From Corallium rubrum (taxonomy: Eukaryota; Cnidaria; Anthozoa; Scleralcyonacea; Coralliidae), in NCBI GenBank assembly GCA_964035015.1, contig CAXIUP010000141.1, positions 384,501-448,500 of the forward strand: a stretch of 64,000 nt of DNA. The letters run 5' to 3'. Positions 20,727-28,624 of this stretch are shown piece by piece. A program made the translations under genes and the position numbers. The stretch's first letter is position 1; every line of letters starts with the position of its first letter. The notes below the pieces were generated by a model that worked only from the letters and a program-made list of their open reading frames with translations, searched no databases and had not been told where the DNA came from.

Positions 20727-21127
20727 TTATCGTGTTCGGAATCTTCTTCGGAGGAAGTTTCTTCGTTTTCGCTCTCTGATTCTGTTTCTTCTTCTGCCTG
20801 CGCCAACATTGTCAGCACTCGAACATTTTCGATAAGGTTTTTGTCAGTGTTAATGTCGGCGAGTCCTTTTACAAATACATTTAGACCAGCTGGTTCGGGA
20901 ATTCCTGAGAAGTAAGGTGATACGCAGTATTCTACCAATTCGGCTATTTTTGTGTTTGGTATAGTTCTTCCTTGATACACAATTTCTCCTTTGGGATTCC
21001 ATGTTAAGTTGACATAGGACGCGAGTAAACTATTCAGCAAAGAAGACGCTGTCGCTTCATCCACTCCGTAGTCAAAGTGTGACAGTATTTCTTTAACACG
21101 AAAATCATCATGTAATCTTTCTCCCAT
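20693..21127 (-). CDS. Conserved small element protein, left-arm copy (144 aa)
   Basis: The ATG gives MGERLHDDFRVKEILSHFDY. A globular part contains LTWNPKGEIVYQGRTIPNT and VEYCVSPYFSGIP, followed by a strongly acidic tail (EEETESESENEETSSEEDSE). Proteins with a W-x-x-K/T-GE-x-x-x-x-x-x-TIPxxxIxxLV pattern are, from memory, common in invertebrate virus-like elements, but I cannot name the family. It starts 44 bases after the 105-residue gene, like a compact viral cluster. The copy at 24775-25209 is identical in protein. Confidence 0.6.
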   Translation of the reverse strand: MGERLHDDFRVKEILSHFDYGVDEATASSLLNSLLASYVNLTWNPKGEIVYQGRTIPNTKIAELVEYCVSPYFSGIPEPAGLNVFVKGLADINTDKNLIENVRVLTMLAQAEEETESESENEETSSEEDSEHDKDYTEIDQKIL

Positions 21128-21171
21128 CGTGTTCAGGGTTCGAATGAGGGCCTTTGCAAAATATCGTTCTT

Positions 21172-21489
21172 TTATATTAGTTCTGCGAGTCCTTCTAAAA
21201 CAGGACCAAGTAAGACATCAAGAAATCCTGCGCCTTTTTGAATCAGTATCTCCTTTTTTCTCATAAAACTACTTCGGGAACTAGCCAAAGTTGATATGTC
21301 GTCGCTATAAGGCTTAACGTCTTCAAGCAAAGCAGGTGATAATTGATATTGCATTGACCAAAAGTTAAACATACAATCACAAATGCATCTAATTTGCTCG
21401 GGGCTTGCAGTCTCCAACAGAGCTCGCTGTTGAATAGGTTCACTTGTACATAAAAGTTCAAGAAACGGTTTGTGCTTTTTGATCAACAT
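21172..21489 (-). CDS. Conserved small element protein, left-arm copy (105 aa)
   Basis: MLIKKHKPFLELLCTSEP opens a mostly helical protein: RALLETASPEQIRCICDCM, then MRKKEILIQKGAGFLDVLLG and a hydrophobic end PVLEGLAELI. The arrangement of an ALLxxAxxExIxxIxxC helix, a KK-rich segment and a Gly-rich hydrophobic tail recurs, from memory, in small basic proteins of adinto- or parvo-like invertebrate elements. That match is unverified. It is the first gene downstream of the purine tract. The right-arm copy differs by one residue (SSFMRKK versus SSFLRKK). Confidence 0.6.
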   Translation of the reverse strand: MLIKKHKPFLELLCTSEPIQQRALLETASPEQIRCICDCMFNFWSMQYQLSPALLEDVKPYSDDISTLASSRSSFMRKKEILIQKGAGFLDVLLGPVLEGLAELI

Positions 21490-21545
21490 CTCTATTTGAC
21501 AGTCAGTGTCTAAATGAGGAAAACGCTACCAAAACACACATTTTA

Positions 21546-22394
21546 AGAGGAGGAGAAAGAGGAGGAGGAGGAGAAAGAGGAGGAGGAGGAGGAGGAGGAG
21601 GAGGAGAAGGAGGAGGAGAAAGAGGAGGAGGAGGAGGAGGAGAAAGAGGAGGAGGAGGAGGAGAAAGAGGAGGAGGAGGAGAAAGAGGAGGAGGAGGAGG
21701 AGGAGAAGGAGAAGGAGGAGGAAAAAGAGGAGGAGGAGGAGGAGAAAGAGGAGGAGGAGGAGTAGAAAGAGGAGGACGAGAAAGAGGAGGAGGAGGAGAA
21801 AGAGGAGGAGGAGGAGGAGGAGGAGAAAGAGGAGGAGGAGGAGGAGGAGGAGAAAGAGGAGGAGGAGAAAGAGGAGGAGGAGAAAGAGGAGGAGGAGGAG
21901 GAGGAGGAGGAGGAGGAGGAGAAGGAGGAGGAGGAGGAGGAGGAGAAGGAGGAGGAGGAGAAAGAGGAGGAGGAGAAAGAGGAGGAGGAGAATGAGGAGG
22001 AGAAAGAGGAGGAGAAAGAGGAGGAGGAGGAGAAGGAGGAGGAGAAAGAGGAGGAGGAGGAGAAGAGGAGGAGAAAGAGGAGGAGGAGAAAGAGGAGGAG
22101 GAGGAGGAGGAGAAAGAGGAGGAGGAGGAGAAAGAGGAGGAGGAGGAGAAAGTGGAGGAGGAGAAAGAGGAGGAGGAGAAAGAGGAGGAGAAAGAGGAGG
22201 AGGAGGAGGAGGAGAAAGAGGAGGAGAAAGAGGAGAAAGAGGAGGAGAAGGAGGAGGAGGAGGAGGAGGAGGAGGAGGAGGAGGAGGAGGAGGAGGAGGA
22301 GAAAGAGGAGGAGGAGAAGGAGAAAGAGGAGGAGGAGGAGAAAGAGGAGGAGGAGGAGGAGGAGGAGGAGAAAGAGAAGAAGGAGTAGGAGTAG
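21546..22394. repeat. (GGAGGAGAAAGA)n purine tract, ~850 bp
   Basis: The plus strand is almost pure G/A (GGAGGAGGAGAAAGAGGAGG repeats), with rare interruptions. All six long open frames across it encode Ser, Pro, Leu, Arg, Gly or Glu runs and are artefacts of the repeat. It lies between the left-arm genes and the ATPase stop. Confidence 0.9.
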
Positions 22395-22482
22395 GAGGAA
22401 CAAATAAACACATACATACAAAAGCATTTAGCTTAAAAATATTTATTTCGGTTTTCGTTCAAACATATACATATAAAAAGTT

Positions 22483-23865
22483 TTAGTAAGGTCTGCTTCT
22501 TAGATTATATTTAGGCGTTTTTATTTTAAAGGTAGCGTGATAGTCTTTCTTGTCTTCTGGTGATAATTGTGATACATCTTCTTTTGTCATGGGTAAATAT
22601 TTTGATCTAGTCATCAATAGATGATGTTCATACTCTTCTCTATCATCTGGGGTCATCTTTGCCAAGTCGCTTTCTTTCCAATCCGAAGAGCTTTCCCAAT
22701 TATGAAAGAAATTATGTTTAAGCGTCGGTTGTTCAACGGTAGGAGGCGGTGTTACAAAATAGGTTTTAGGTGTAGCATGGAAACTCCACGGAAGAGCGTC
22801 AGTTTCTTGCTTTATCTCCGGTGTCAAATTTTCTGTATTTTGCTGAGTTTGAAGATTAGTCAGAGGTTGAGACTGATTATGCAGTTGGTTTTGAAACGTC
22901 AGAAAACGTCCTAGCTGATTGGAGTAAAGTATGTTCTTTTCGTCAGGTGTTAACTGTGGCGCTTGTACAATATCTTGCATTTTTTGTTCTGTATTGTACA
23001 TGGCATTAACGATTGGAGGTAATTGATAGGATTGCTTTTGTATGAAACTACCCAGCTGTTGCTGCAGGCTTGAGCTATTTTCTCCAGGTAGAACATTGGT
23101 CTTGAGGCGATGATCGTCGTCCGTGGTCGGTTTCAGATCAAGCATTAAATAACCATGAGGACGAGTTGTGGCTTCCTCGTAACTCTTCATAAATTCATGG
23201 ACATGACCTGTGTTCACCTGCCGTGCCAAGACAGAAATTTGTTGCTTATCCCTCGGAGACTTGAATAGTACGATATAGTGTGCGTTGAGGCTGATGTTTC
23301 TTGTTTCTTTGCCTTGGTGAAATATATTCTGAACAATGTAGATCACGGAGAGATTCCTGTGATGACTACCTTTAGTAAATAGACTAGCAATACGTTTATC
23401 TCTTCCTGACTGATCCATGAGATCATCGAGGACGATCAGGTTACGTTGAGAGACCTCAAGAAAATTATCAGAGTCAATGTCGGAAGGTATACCCTCATAG
23501 AATTCGATGCCTGGTATTGTTTTGATCATTTCTAAATACATGGGCTGCCATTGCCCATAGCACCAAATGATACGTTCGAGAGGAGGATTAATCGTAGTTT
23601 TGGCGTTTTCAAGAAGCGTTTTCACCCATACTGTTTTACCACTCTGTGTGCATCCAGCGACAATGCAAGTAAATGGATGCTGCATGACTGTTGCGTCATT
23701 GAGAAGATGTGCTGGTCTTGAATAAGTACTGTTTTTATGGAAATTTTTTATATGACGTTGCATGTTGAATAGTGTAGAAAACGTTTTTCCACAAATGCTG
23801 CAGACATAAGACATGTTAACTCGTTGAAGAACATGAGCAGAATAAACATTTCTAGAGAATGTCAT
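22483..23865 (-). CDS. C2H2-finger + A32/FtsK-type DNA-packaging ATPase
   Basis: The 460-residue frame has one classical zinc finger at about residues 22-43 (CSICGKTF...HIKNFH; C22, C25, H38, H43). A P-loop ATPase follows, with Walker A GCTQSGKT at 71-78, Walker B NLIVLDDL at 142-149, and a polar strand with VIYIVQN near 174-180. This layout matches the poxvirus A32/Polinton FtsK-HerA packaging ATPases, which pump genomes into capsids. The C-terminal ~200 residues are Gln/Pro-rich and end KYNLRSRPY. A second start at codon 18 (MSYVCSICG) would still keep the finger. AATAAA on the coding strand lies about 40 bases past the stop. The finger fusion is unusual; it might bind element ends. Confidence 0.78.
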   Translation of the reverse strand: MTFSRNVYSAHVLQRVNMSYVCSICGKTFSTLFNMQRHIKNFHKNSTYSRPAHLLNDATVMQHPFTCIVAGCTQSGKTVWVKTLLENAKTTINPPLERIIWCYGQWQPMYLEMIKTIPGIEFYEGIPSDIDSDNFLEVSQRNLIVLDDLMDQSGRDKRIASLFTKGSHHRNLSVIYIVQNIFHQGKETRNISLNAHYIVLFKSPRDKQQISVLARQVNTGHVHEFMKSYEEATTRPHGYLMLDLKPTTDDDHRLKTNVLPGENSSSLQQQLGSFIQKQSYQLPPIVNAMYNTEQKMQDIVQAPQLTPDEKNILYSNQLGRFLTFQNQLHNQSQPLTNLQTQQNTENLTPEIKQETDALPWSFHATPKTYFVTPPPTVEQPTLKHNFFHNWESSSDWKESDLAKMTPDDREEYEHHLLMTRSKYLPMTKEDVSQLSPEDKKDYHATFKIKTPKYNLRSRPY

Positions 23866-23871
23866 ATTATT

Positions 23872-24354
23872 TATTTCTCCTCCTCCTCTTTCTCCTCCTC
23901 CTCTTCTTTCTCCTTCCTCCTTCTCCTCCTCTTTCTCCTCCTCCTCCTCTTTCTCCTCCTCCTTCTTTCTCCTTCTCCTCCTCCTCCTCTTTCTCCTCCT
24001 CCTCCTCCTCCTTCTCCTCCTCTTTCTCCTCCTCCTCTTCCTCCTCCTCTTTCTCCTCCTCCTCCTCCTCCTCCTCCTCTTTCTCCTCCTCCTCTTTCTC
24101 CTCCTCCTCTTTCTCCTCCTCCTCCTCCTTTTTCTCCTCCTCCTCCTCCTCCTCCTCCTCCTCTTTCTCCTCCTCCTTCTCCTCCTCCTCCTCCTCCTCC
24201 TCTTTCTCCTCCTCCTCCTCTTTCTCCTCCTCCTCCTCCTCTTTCTCCTCCTCCTCCTCCTCCTCTTTCTCCTCCTCCTTCTCCTCCTCCTCCTCCTCCT
24301 CCTCCTCCTCCTCCTCCTCCTCTTTCTCCTCCTCCTCCTCTTTCTCGTCCTCCT
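23872..24354. repeat. (TCTTTCTCCTCC)n pyrimidine tract, ~480 bp
   Basis: This is the mirror of the left purine tract but shorter. It separates the divergently oriented ATPase start and the right-arm 105-residue gene, so it occupies the place of a shared promoter region. Confidence 0.9.
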
Positions 24355-24412
24355 CTTAAAATGTGTGTTTTGGTAGCGTTTTCCTCATTTAGACACTGAC
24401 TGTCAAATAGAG

Positions 24413-24730
24413 ATGTTGATCAAAAAGCACAAACCGTTTCTTGAACTTTTATGTACAAGTGAACCTATTCAACAGCGAGCTCTGTTGGAGACTGCAAGCC
24501 CCGAGCAAATTAGATGCATTTGTGATTGTATGTTTAACTTTTGGTCAATGCAATATCAATTATCACCTGCTTTGCTTGAAGACGTTAAGCCTTATAGCGA
24601 CGACATATCAACTTTGGCTAGTTCCCGAAGTAGTTTTCTGAGAAAAAAGGAGATACTGATTCAAAAAGGCGCAGGATTTCTTGATGTCTTACTTGGTCCT
24701 GTTTTAGAAGGACTCGCAGAACTAATATAA
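24413..24730 (+). CDS. Conserved small element protein, right-arm copy (105 aa)
   Basis: Same protein as 21172-21489 apart from Leu for Met in SSFLRKKEIL. It starts about 60 bases after the pyrimidine tract ends and is transcribed away from the central ATPase. The 144-residue gene follows after 44 bases. Intact reading frames in both arms argue that the duplication is recent or the gene is under constraint. Confidence 0.6.
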   Translation: MLIKKHKPFLELLCTSEPIQQRALLETASPEQIRCICDCMFNFWSMQYQLSPALLEDVKPYSDDISTLASSRSSFLRKKEILIQKGAGFLDVLLGPVLEGLAELI

Positions 24731-24774
24731 AAGAACGATATTTTGCAAAGGCCCTCATTCGAACCCTGAACACG

Positions 24775-25209
24775 ATGGGAGAAAGATTACATGATGATTT
24801 TCGTGTTAAAGAAATACTGTCACACTTTGACTACGGAGTGGATGAAGCGACAGCGTCTTCTTTGCTGAATAGTTTACTCGCGTCCTATGTCAACTTAACA
24901 TGGAATCCCAAAGGAGAAATTGTGTATCAAGGAAGAACTATACCAAACACAAAAATAGCCGAATTGGTAGAATACTGCGTATCACCTTACTTCTCAGGAA
25001 TTCCCGAACCAGCTGGTCTAAATGTATTTGTAAAAGGACTCGCCGACATTAACACTGACAAAAACCTTATCGAAAATGTTCGAGTGCTGACAATGTTGGC
25101 GCAGGCAGAAGAAGAAACAGAATCAGAGAGCGAAAACGAAGAAACTTCCTCCGAAGAAGATTCCGAACACGATAAAGATTACACCGAAATAGATCAGAAA
25201 ATTCTATAA
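24775..25209 (+). CDS. Conserved small element protein, right-arm copy (144 aa)
   Basis: Identical in protein to 20693-21127: globular N-terminal part with GEIVYQGRTIPNTKIAELV and an acidic C-terminal tail. Its stop lies within the overlap with the CxxC frame. The acidic tail could contact basic DNA-binding partners, but this is speculation. Confidence 0.6.
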   Translation: MGERLHDDFRVKEILSHFDYGVDEATASSLLNSLLASYVNLTWNPKGEIVYQGRTIPNTKIAELVEYCVSPYFSGIPEPAGLNVFVKGLADINTDKNLIENVRVLTMLAQAEEETESESENEETSSEEDSEHDKDYTEIDQKIL

Positions 25210-25448
25210 TTGACGAACCTGTTGATTGCGAACGTTGTCAGAATCCTGTTAACTTTACACATGTAATTGAGTGTCCTAAGTGTTTGTGGAAATATTTTAA
25301 CAAATGCGTTATTCGAAATCTGATATGTAATGTTTGTGGTACAGAATTCAAGACTCATGATCCATGCCTTCGGATTATAAGATGTACTATATGCCCATAT
25401 GCTAGTGTTACCGATAGATCACTAAATAATCAAGATTTTTTTGTGTAA
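25176..25448 (+). CDS. CxxC-rich zinc-binding ORF without ATG, right-arm copy
   Basis: Ninety codons in the -1 frame relative to the 144-residue gene, bounded on the 5' side by a TAA at 25173-25175. The cysteine spacing (CERC, CPKC, C, CNVC, C, CTIC) is conserved with the left-arm copy. It has no ATG upstream of the cysteines. AATAAA at 25448-25453 overlaps the TAA stop. Expression as an extension of the 144-residue protein by frameshift or splicing is inference. Confidence 0.5.
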   Translation, partial: RLHRNRSENSIIDEPVDCERCQNPVNFTHVIECPKCLWKYFNKCVIRNLICNVCGTEFKTHDPCLRIIRCTICPYASVTDRSLNNQDFFV

Positions 25449-25555
25449 ATAAATATTTTAAACCGATTGTTGTGAATTCTGTCTTATGCAAAGTACACGC
25501 TAATGACTTTCTCGCCTAGACCTGCCCAAGCGCTTAATCCTCTTAATTGCCCCTA

Positions 25556-25753
25556 ATGAGTTTTTCTTTTGTGTCCTGCACGTGCACTCAGGATAAATAT
25601 GCAAATATCAGCCGTAGCAACATTAACAAGATGCTTGACGACGTTAATAAAATAGCCGAGTCAGCCGTTTATCTGAAGAAAGTGTTTCAATGTCTATCGA
25701 ACAGCTTGCCGAACGGTTTCTTCATTCAAGGCATCGTTTACTTTATACACTAA
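25556..25753 (+). CDS. Small hypothetical protein, right-arm copy (65 aa)
   Basis: Same sequence as 20149-20346. There is no recognisable domain. A helical DDVNKIAESAVYLKKVF stretch is the only visible structure. It may be non-coding sequence kept open by chance between two near-identical arms. Confidence 0.35.
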   Translation: MSFSFVSCTCTQDKYANISRSNINKMLDDVNKIAESAVYLKKVFQCLSNSLPNGFFIQGIVYFIH

Positions 25754-26169
25754 AGCCAAATAAGCGACAATTCGGCACATATGTCCAAATAAATGGGTAA
25801 AGAACTGTTTGGCCGTTTAAGTTCCAAACTGATATAATATTCATGTATGCTATTAATCTGAGTCTATACGAGCTCTGCCAATTCAGACACTTAGGCTGCC
25901 CAAAACTCTCTATACTCATCGAGACAAGGTTTCAGATAAAAAATATAAAGTGTCTCTCTCACTTTCTTTTTAGTTCCTTGTAAAGAACGTCTATTTTGTT
26001 AAAGTTTACTGTACGCATGCTCTGTACGTCTACGTGTCCCACAAGTGTTGGCTATAAGTAGGGTTAAGGGTTTAAATGAAAGTTGGTTTCTATTAGTTAT
26101 AAAGAGATAAGTCCAGTGCCTTTTACGTAACTTCGGAAATCAGTCGGAGACCAATCGGGAATGACGGGG

Positions 26170-26625
26170 GGGGGGGTTAAGTAACATCTAGGGTTAGGGG
26201 GGAAAAGTTAGGGTTACTACGTCCCAAGGAGTCTGAGAATGAATAAATAATAAGTCGGTATGACGTAGTGAAAACCGGGGGTTGAGTGACGGCTAGGGTT
26301 AGGGGTGAAGTTAGGGTTAGGAGGTCCCAAAGGAGTCTGAGAATGAATAAATAATAAGTCGGTATGACGTAGTGAATACCAGGGGCGTTGAGTAACAACT
26401 AGGGTTTAGGGGGGAAAATTAGGGTTACGACGTCCCAAAGGAGCCTGAGAATGAATAAATAATAAGTTGAATATATGACGTAGTGAATACCAGGGGGGTT
26501 AAGTAACAGCCAGGGTTTAGGGGGGAAAGTTAGGGTTACTATGTCCCAAAGGAGCATGAGAAATAATGACGTATGCATAATGAGATTAGGGTTAGAGGGT
26601 CCCAAAGGAGCCTGAGGAGGATATT
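26170..26625. repeat. Telomere-like subterminal tandem repeats, right
   Basis: Mirror of 19285-19740, with TTAGGG-containing units (for example AGGGTTAGGGGGGAAAAGTT) spaced about 105-110 bp. Confidence 0.7.
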
Positions 26626-26695
26626 GACAGAGCTCATTAAAAATTCAATTTACCTAATTAATTATGAATCCGCCATATGGGGGGGTATCACTACT

Positions 26696-26701
26696 TATAT
26701 A
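26696..26701. repeat. Candidate 6-bp target duplication, right (TATATA)
   Basis: Immediately follows the CT end of the element and matches 19206-19211. Confidence 0.5.
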
Positions 26702-27126
26702 TATTTCAATGTCTTTGAACTTTTTACTTTAAAAAATAATTAAATTTCTGTGTAAACGTCTTTCTCAAGCATTTTTTTGCTTCAAAAGAGTTATCGGCGT
26801 GAGTCGCCAACACTTCGGGCTACTTTACGCCGTCGGAAGACCAAACAAGATGGCACCGTTCAATTGGGGACACTTCATGTAATACAAAAGTATCGGGGAC
26901 CCGCAGTCCAGTTATATAGAGGTCAGTGAGCATTAGTAATAAAAACAAGATGGCGGCATACGTTTTTTTTGGCTCGGTGTACTACAGATAAAACAAATAA
27001 CACTAACAGAATGGGAAACTTACCAATTTGACAAGAAAAAAACTAAATCTTTGAAACATTGCATGGTGGTGAAATATATAATTTAATTTTTTCGTGGATA
27101 CACCGTCTAAATTATTTAATCGCTAA
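26702..27126. other. Intron sequence
   Basis: Contains a CCGCAGTCCAGTTATATAGA motif near 26900-26920 that also occurs, in either orientation, near 18400, 51970 and 57265. No gene is seen. Confidence 0.5.
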
Positions 27127-27358
27127 AGGCTCTTTCCCATGCAATCATCGCAAAAACCAGCTCGCTGCATGTAATTAAAAACAACTCGCAGTGCTTATTT
27201 TGTCGTTGTGAGTTCTTTTTAATGTTGCTGCGAGTACTTGTATGTCATTAAAAAGAACTCCAACGAGAAAACAAGCACTGCGAGTTGTTTTTTAGTAGAT
27301 GCAAACACTCCCAGCGAGCTGCGAGCTGGTTTTAGCGATGACTGGAAAAGAGCCTTAA
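27127..27358. mobile_element. Palindromic MITE
   Basis: AAGGCTCTTTCCCATGCAAT and AAAACCAGCTCGC on the left are mirrored by GCGAGCTGGTTTT and GGAAAAGAGCCTT on the right. An inner pair (AACAACTCGCAGTGCTT / AAGCACTGCGAGTTGTT) is also inverted. Confidence 0.75.
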
Positions 27359-27567
27359 CTCATTCCTGTCCGGGGGCTTCCCCAGAGGTGAATAAAATCG
27401 TCTGGCGTTAGCCAGAATAAAATACTAAAGACCAATTCGGAGAAGAAAGAGTTAAAGAGATAGTGTATAACTCATTCCTGTCCGGGGGCTTCCCCAGAGG
27501 TGAATAAAATCGTCTGGCGTTAGCCAGAATAAAATACTAAAGACCAATTCGGACAAGAAAGAGTTAA
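27355..27567. repeat. Two tandem 101-bp TTAA-ended MITE units
   Basis: Each unit (27355-27455, 27467-27567) runs from TAACTCATTCCTGTCCGGGG to a CGGA-AAGAAAGAGTTA end and contains GTCTGGCGTTAGCCAGAATA. They are separated by AGAGATAGTGTA. Relatives in the opposite orientation lie at 56697-56885. Confidence 0.75.
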
Positions 27568-28523
27568 GCTTTCGTCCCGCTAATACTCGAGACTTCATCC
27601 GAGCATATAAGTGCATGTTGGCTCACTTCAGTTTAAGGTCTTCGTTAAGGTTTGCAGGATCATTTCTGTAAAGCGCTCTCAATTCGTCAGAATTCATGCT
27701 ACAACAATAAAATAGATATCGTTAGAAAGCTATGAATTTGTAGAATACAATGGTGTCTTTGGTTTCGCGATGAACACAAACCGTTAATAGTTGTGAATTT
27801 TTTAATTAAAACCAGAGGGCTTCACTCGGGGCCACTTAAGAACAAAGCGTTTTATTTTGTTCAAAAAAATTTTTCGCAGTTCGATTCCAAGATAAATGTC
27901 CAGCAAAACGGTGTCAGCGGTTTTTATTTATTGCCTGGTTTCGAATTTATGATTTATTTTGTCCGAATGTTGGTCGAAAAACAGCATTTTTAATTTTGGT
28001 CGTCAATAAAATCGGCAAAACTCGACATATCAAAAAACGCTGACACCGTTTTGCTGGAACTTTATCTCCGAATCAAAGTACAAAAAACAGATTTTGAACA
28101 AAATAAAACGCTTTTTACTCGAGTCGCCCCGAGTGAAGCCCTCTGGTTTTAATTAAAAAATTAACACCTATTAACGGTTTGTGTTCATCGCGAAACCAAA
28201 CACCATTGTATTCTACAAATTCGTAGCTTTCTAACGATATCTATTTTATTTTTGTGGCATAAATTCTGACGAATTGGGAGCGCTTTACGGAAATTACCCT
28301 GCATTACGAAGACCTTAAACGACATTTGTAACGACAAATACTCGCGCAAGTAATTGTCACTGGTAATAAGTGACGCTTCTTTCCAATTTATCCTGTGGTC
28401 TTGCTCAAGGTAATGCTTAGCCAACGTTGGTTTCTCAGTTTGGAATTTAGAGCAACACGCCTTGTTCTTATACAGGTGCTCTGATGAATTAAGTCTCGAG
28501 TATATTAGCGGGGCGAAAGCGTA
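27568..28523. repeat. Large foldback (~330-bp arms)
   Basis: AAAACGGTGTCAGCGTTTTT-type sequence turns near 27990. Outer pairs include AACCAGAGGGCTTCACTCGG with its complement, CGCGATGAACACAAACCGTT, and CGCTTTCGTCCCGCTAATA with TATTAGCGGGGCGAAAGCG at the very ends. Confidence 0.75.
28185..28500 (-). pseudogene. Fragment resembling a GIY-YIG retroelement C-terminus
   Basis: The minus-strand frame reads SSEHLYKNKACCSKFQTEKP then TLAKHYLEQDHRINWKEASL. The AxHxxxxxHxIxWxxAxI pattern resembles the segment after the GIY-YIG nuclease of Penelope-like elements. It is short, lacks the GIY-YIG core and merges into the palindrome, so the assignment is tentative. Confidence 0.35.
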
Positions 28524-28624
28524 GCGATTAAATCATTTTCATTGTACTATATAGAGAACGTTTTCGTTTTTTTTGTTCATGTCTTTTGTTAGCTTTCCAA
28601 ATACTAAATCTTCACAATGTTACT

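Larger units (their letters stand above)
19212..21549. repeat. Left inverted arm of the Polinton-like element
   Basis: It mirrors 24356-26695 with only scattered substitutions. The 144-codon frames encode the same protein and the 105-codon frames differ by one residue (Met versus Leu). Such identity implies recent origin or ongoing gene conversion. Confidence 0.85.
19212..26695. mobile_element. Polinton/Maverick-like element with giant inverted arms
   Basis: The 7484-bp unit starts AGTAGTGATACCCCCCC and ends with its reverse complement. It has AG/CT termini and a possible 6-bp target duplication. The left arm (19212-21549) and right arm (24356-26695) are near-identical inverted copies of about 2.34 kb. 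The centre holds one gene, a C2H2-finger packaging ATPase. The ends and the ATPase match the Polinton/Maverick group. Polintons are usually 15-20 kb with short to ~1-kb TIRs and encode PolB, integrase, protease and capsid proteins, none of which I can see here. It may be a non-autonomous or internally rearranged derivative, or a distinct small virus-like element. Confidence 0.7.
24356..26695. repeat. Right inverted arm of the Polinton-like element
   Basis: Reverse-complement copy of 19212-21549. Small differences include a longer G run near 26167. Confidence 0.85.

Noticed and set aside
21503..22486. Long open frames (up to 304 codons) in all frames of the purine tract
   Set aside because: They encode only Ser/Pro/Leu/Phe or Glu/Arg/Gly runs imposed by a GGAGGAGAAAGA repeat; no gene signal.
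23824..24399. 191-codon Ser/Pro frame in the pyrimidine tract
   Set aside because: Same cause as above; it starts inside the antisense of the ATPase gene.
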